DNA of 64,000 nucleotides. Origin: Larix kaempferi. Taxonomy: Eukaryota > Streptophyta > Pinopsida > Pinales > Pinaceae. The notes beneath the pieces were generated by a model. The model was given only the letters and a program-made list of their open reading frames with translations. It searched no databases and was not told the origin of the DNA. Positions 63,203-64,000 of the stretch are shown here, piece after piece (the first letter of the stretch is position 1; each line of letters begins with the position of its first letter). The translations under genes and the position numbers were made by a program. The stretch covers positions 8,733,501-8,797,500 of the forward strand of contig BSBM01000917.1 of the NCBI GenBank assembly GCA_027924585.1, given 5' to 3'.

Positions 63203-64000
63203 AGCTTTTCTTATTTCCGGACGCATCCGCAAACTATAGAAAGTCCTTATGACGTAGAATGTGCATACTTTGTTGATTCTATTTATGAAATAAAACACAT
63301 TTTCTAAAAACTCGTGTTTTTTAAGAAATCATGTAAACCTTCTAGAAGCTGTGATTTTAAAAAACGGGGGAAGTAAGCTTTTCTTATTTCCAAACGCATG
63401 CGCAAACTATAGAAGGTCATTATGATGTAGAATGTGCATACTTTGTTGATTCCATTGATGAAATAAAACACATTTTCTAAAAACTCGTGTTTTTTACGAA
63501 ATCATGTAAACCTTCTAGAAGCTGCGATTTTAAAAAACGAGCGAAGTAAGCTTTTCTTATTACCAAATGCATGCGCAAACTATAGAAAGTCGTTATGACG
63601 TAGAATGTGCATACTTTGTTGATTCCATTTATTTAATAAAACACATTTTCTAAAAACTCGTGTTTTTTAAGAAATCATTCAAAACTTCTAGAATCTGTGA
63701 TTTTAAAAAACAGGGGAGGTAAGCTTTTCTTATTTCCGGACGCATCCGCAAACTATAGATAGTCGTTATGACGTAGAATGTGCATACTTTGTTGATTCCA
63801 TTTATGAAATAAAACACATTTTCTAAAAACTCGTGTTTTTTAAGAAGTCATGTAAACCTTCTAGAAGCTGTGATTTTAAAAAATGGTGGAAGTAAGATTT
63901 TCTTATTTCCGGACGCATGCGCAAACTATAGAAAGTCGTTATGACGTATAATGTGCATACTTTTTTGATTCCATTTATGAAATAAAACACATTTTCTAAA
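63203..64000. repeat. HOR domain restarts: P7, P8, P9, P10, partial P11
   Basis: GCATCCGC with GTCCTTATG (P7), GAAGGTCATTATGATG with CCATTGATG (P8), ATTACCAAATGC with TTTATTTAAT (P9), CAGGGGAGG with GATAGTCG (P10), then the start of P11 with GCATACTTTTTTG, cut by the window edge. Private variant: CGAGCGAAG near 63539. Confidence 0.83.

Larger units (their letters stand above)
1..64000. repeat. 173-bp tandem satellite array filling the whole window
   Basis: The same unit of about 173 bp repeats head to tail from the first to the last base, about 370 times, always in one orientation. Taking AGCTTTTCTTATTTCC as the arbitrary start, a typical unit continues with GGACGCATGCGCAAAC, GTCGTTATGACGTAG, TGATTCCATTTATG, AAAACTCGTGTTTTTT, CTTCTAGAAG and TTTTAAAAAACGG. 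The consensus counted by hand has 57 G or C in 173 bases. Many units carry HindIII (AAGCTT), SphI (GCATGC), XbaI (TCTAGA) and DraI (TTTAAA) sites, so a restriction ladder is expected. Length close to one nucleosome plus linker and higher-order organisation are typical of eukaryotic centromeric satellites; that role is inferred. I do not recognise the family. Confidence 0.98.

Noticed and set aside
1-64000. CRISPR array
   Set aside because: The whole 173-bp unit repeats; there are no short conserved repeats separated by unique spacers and no cas genes.
1-64000. Primate alpha satellite or the Arabidopsis 178/180-bp centromere satellite
   Set aside because: The monomer length is close, but I do not recognise their sequences in the unit. 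A database search would settle it; a strong hit would refute this rejection.
1-64000. Mollusc or other animal HindIII-type satellite of 160-175 bp
   Set aside because: The HindIII site and unit length fit such families, but I cannot recall a matching sequence and will not assign a taxon on length alone.

Overview
The window is one uninterrupted satellite-DNA array. The repeat unit is about 173 bp and roughly 33% GC, which gives about 370 monomers, all in the same orientation. I see no gene, RNA gene, transposon, CRISPR array or unique sequence anywhere in the 64 kb. The nucleosome-scale monomer, the length of the array and its multi-level higher-order structure point to a eukaryotic centromeric or pericentromeric satellite. 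I do not recognise the monomer as a named family and cannot name the organism. Monomer variants concentrate at CpG sites as TpG and CpA, which suggests a genome with CpG methylation.

Layout. (1) 1-7771: a flank (F) of heterogeneous, weakly ordered monomers. (2) 7772-58085: a domain of about 50 kb built from 21 recognisable monomer classes, which I call P1 to P21, in fixed cyclic order. One complete cycle of 3,631 bp lies at 33018-36648; other cycles are shortened, lengthened or rearranged by gain or loss of whole monomers (16, 37, 25, 27, 21, 22, 20 and 40 monomers between P13 landmarks). (3) 58086-63202: a second flank (F') that repeats F in the same orientation and with the same private variants. 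(4) 63203-64000: the 21-class order starts again at P7. The window is therefore F, HOR domain, F', HOR domain.

Superimposed on this are recent segmental duplications: a 7,435-bp tandem duplication (33262-48131) with no difference at any site I compared; a duplication of about 6.56 kb at 9,165-bp spacing (about 9790-16345 and 18955-25510); a block of about 5.4 kb repeated at about 19.3-kb spacing; and a nested 1,038-bp six-monomer repeat (17110-19185) with a five-monomer deletion derivative (16245-17109). Monomers at the edges of gains and losses are in-register hybrids of two classes, as expected from unequal crossing over.

Each monomer carries recurrent short motifs: a CTTCTAGAAG palindrome, CGCATGCG, TTTTAAAA, an AAAAAC/GTTTTT dyad, and a 17-bp segment resembling a degenerate CENP-B box that is closest in class P20. 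These are sequence observations; their function is not shown. Short open frames on both strands are by-products of the repeat. Coordinates of duplication edges were read by eye and may be off by tens of bases, and exact identity values were not computed.
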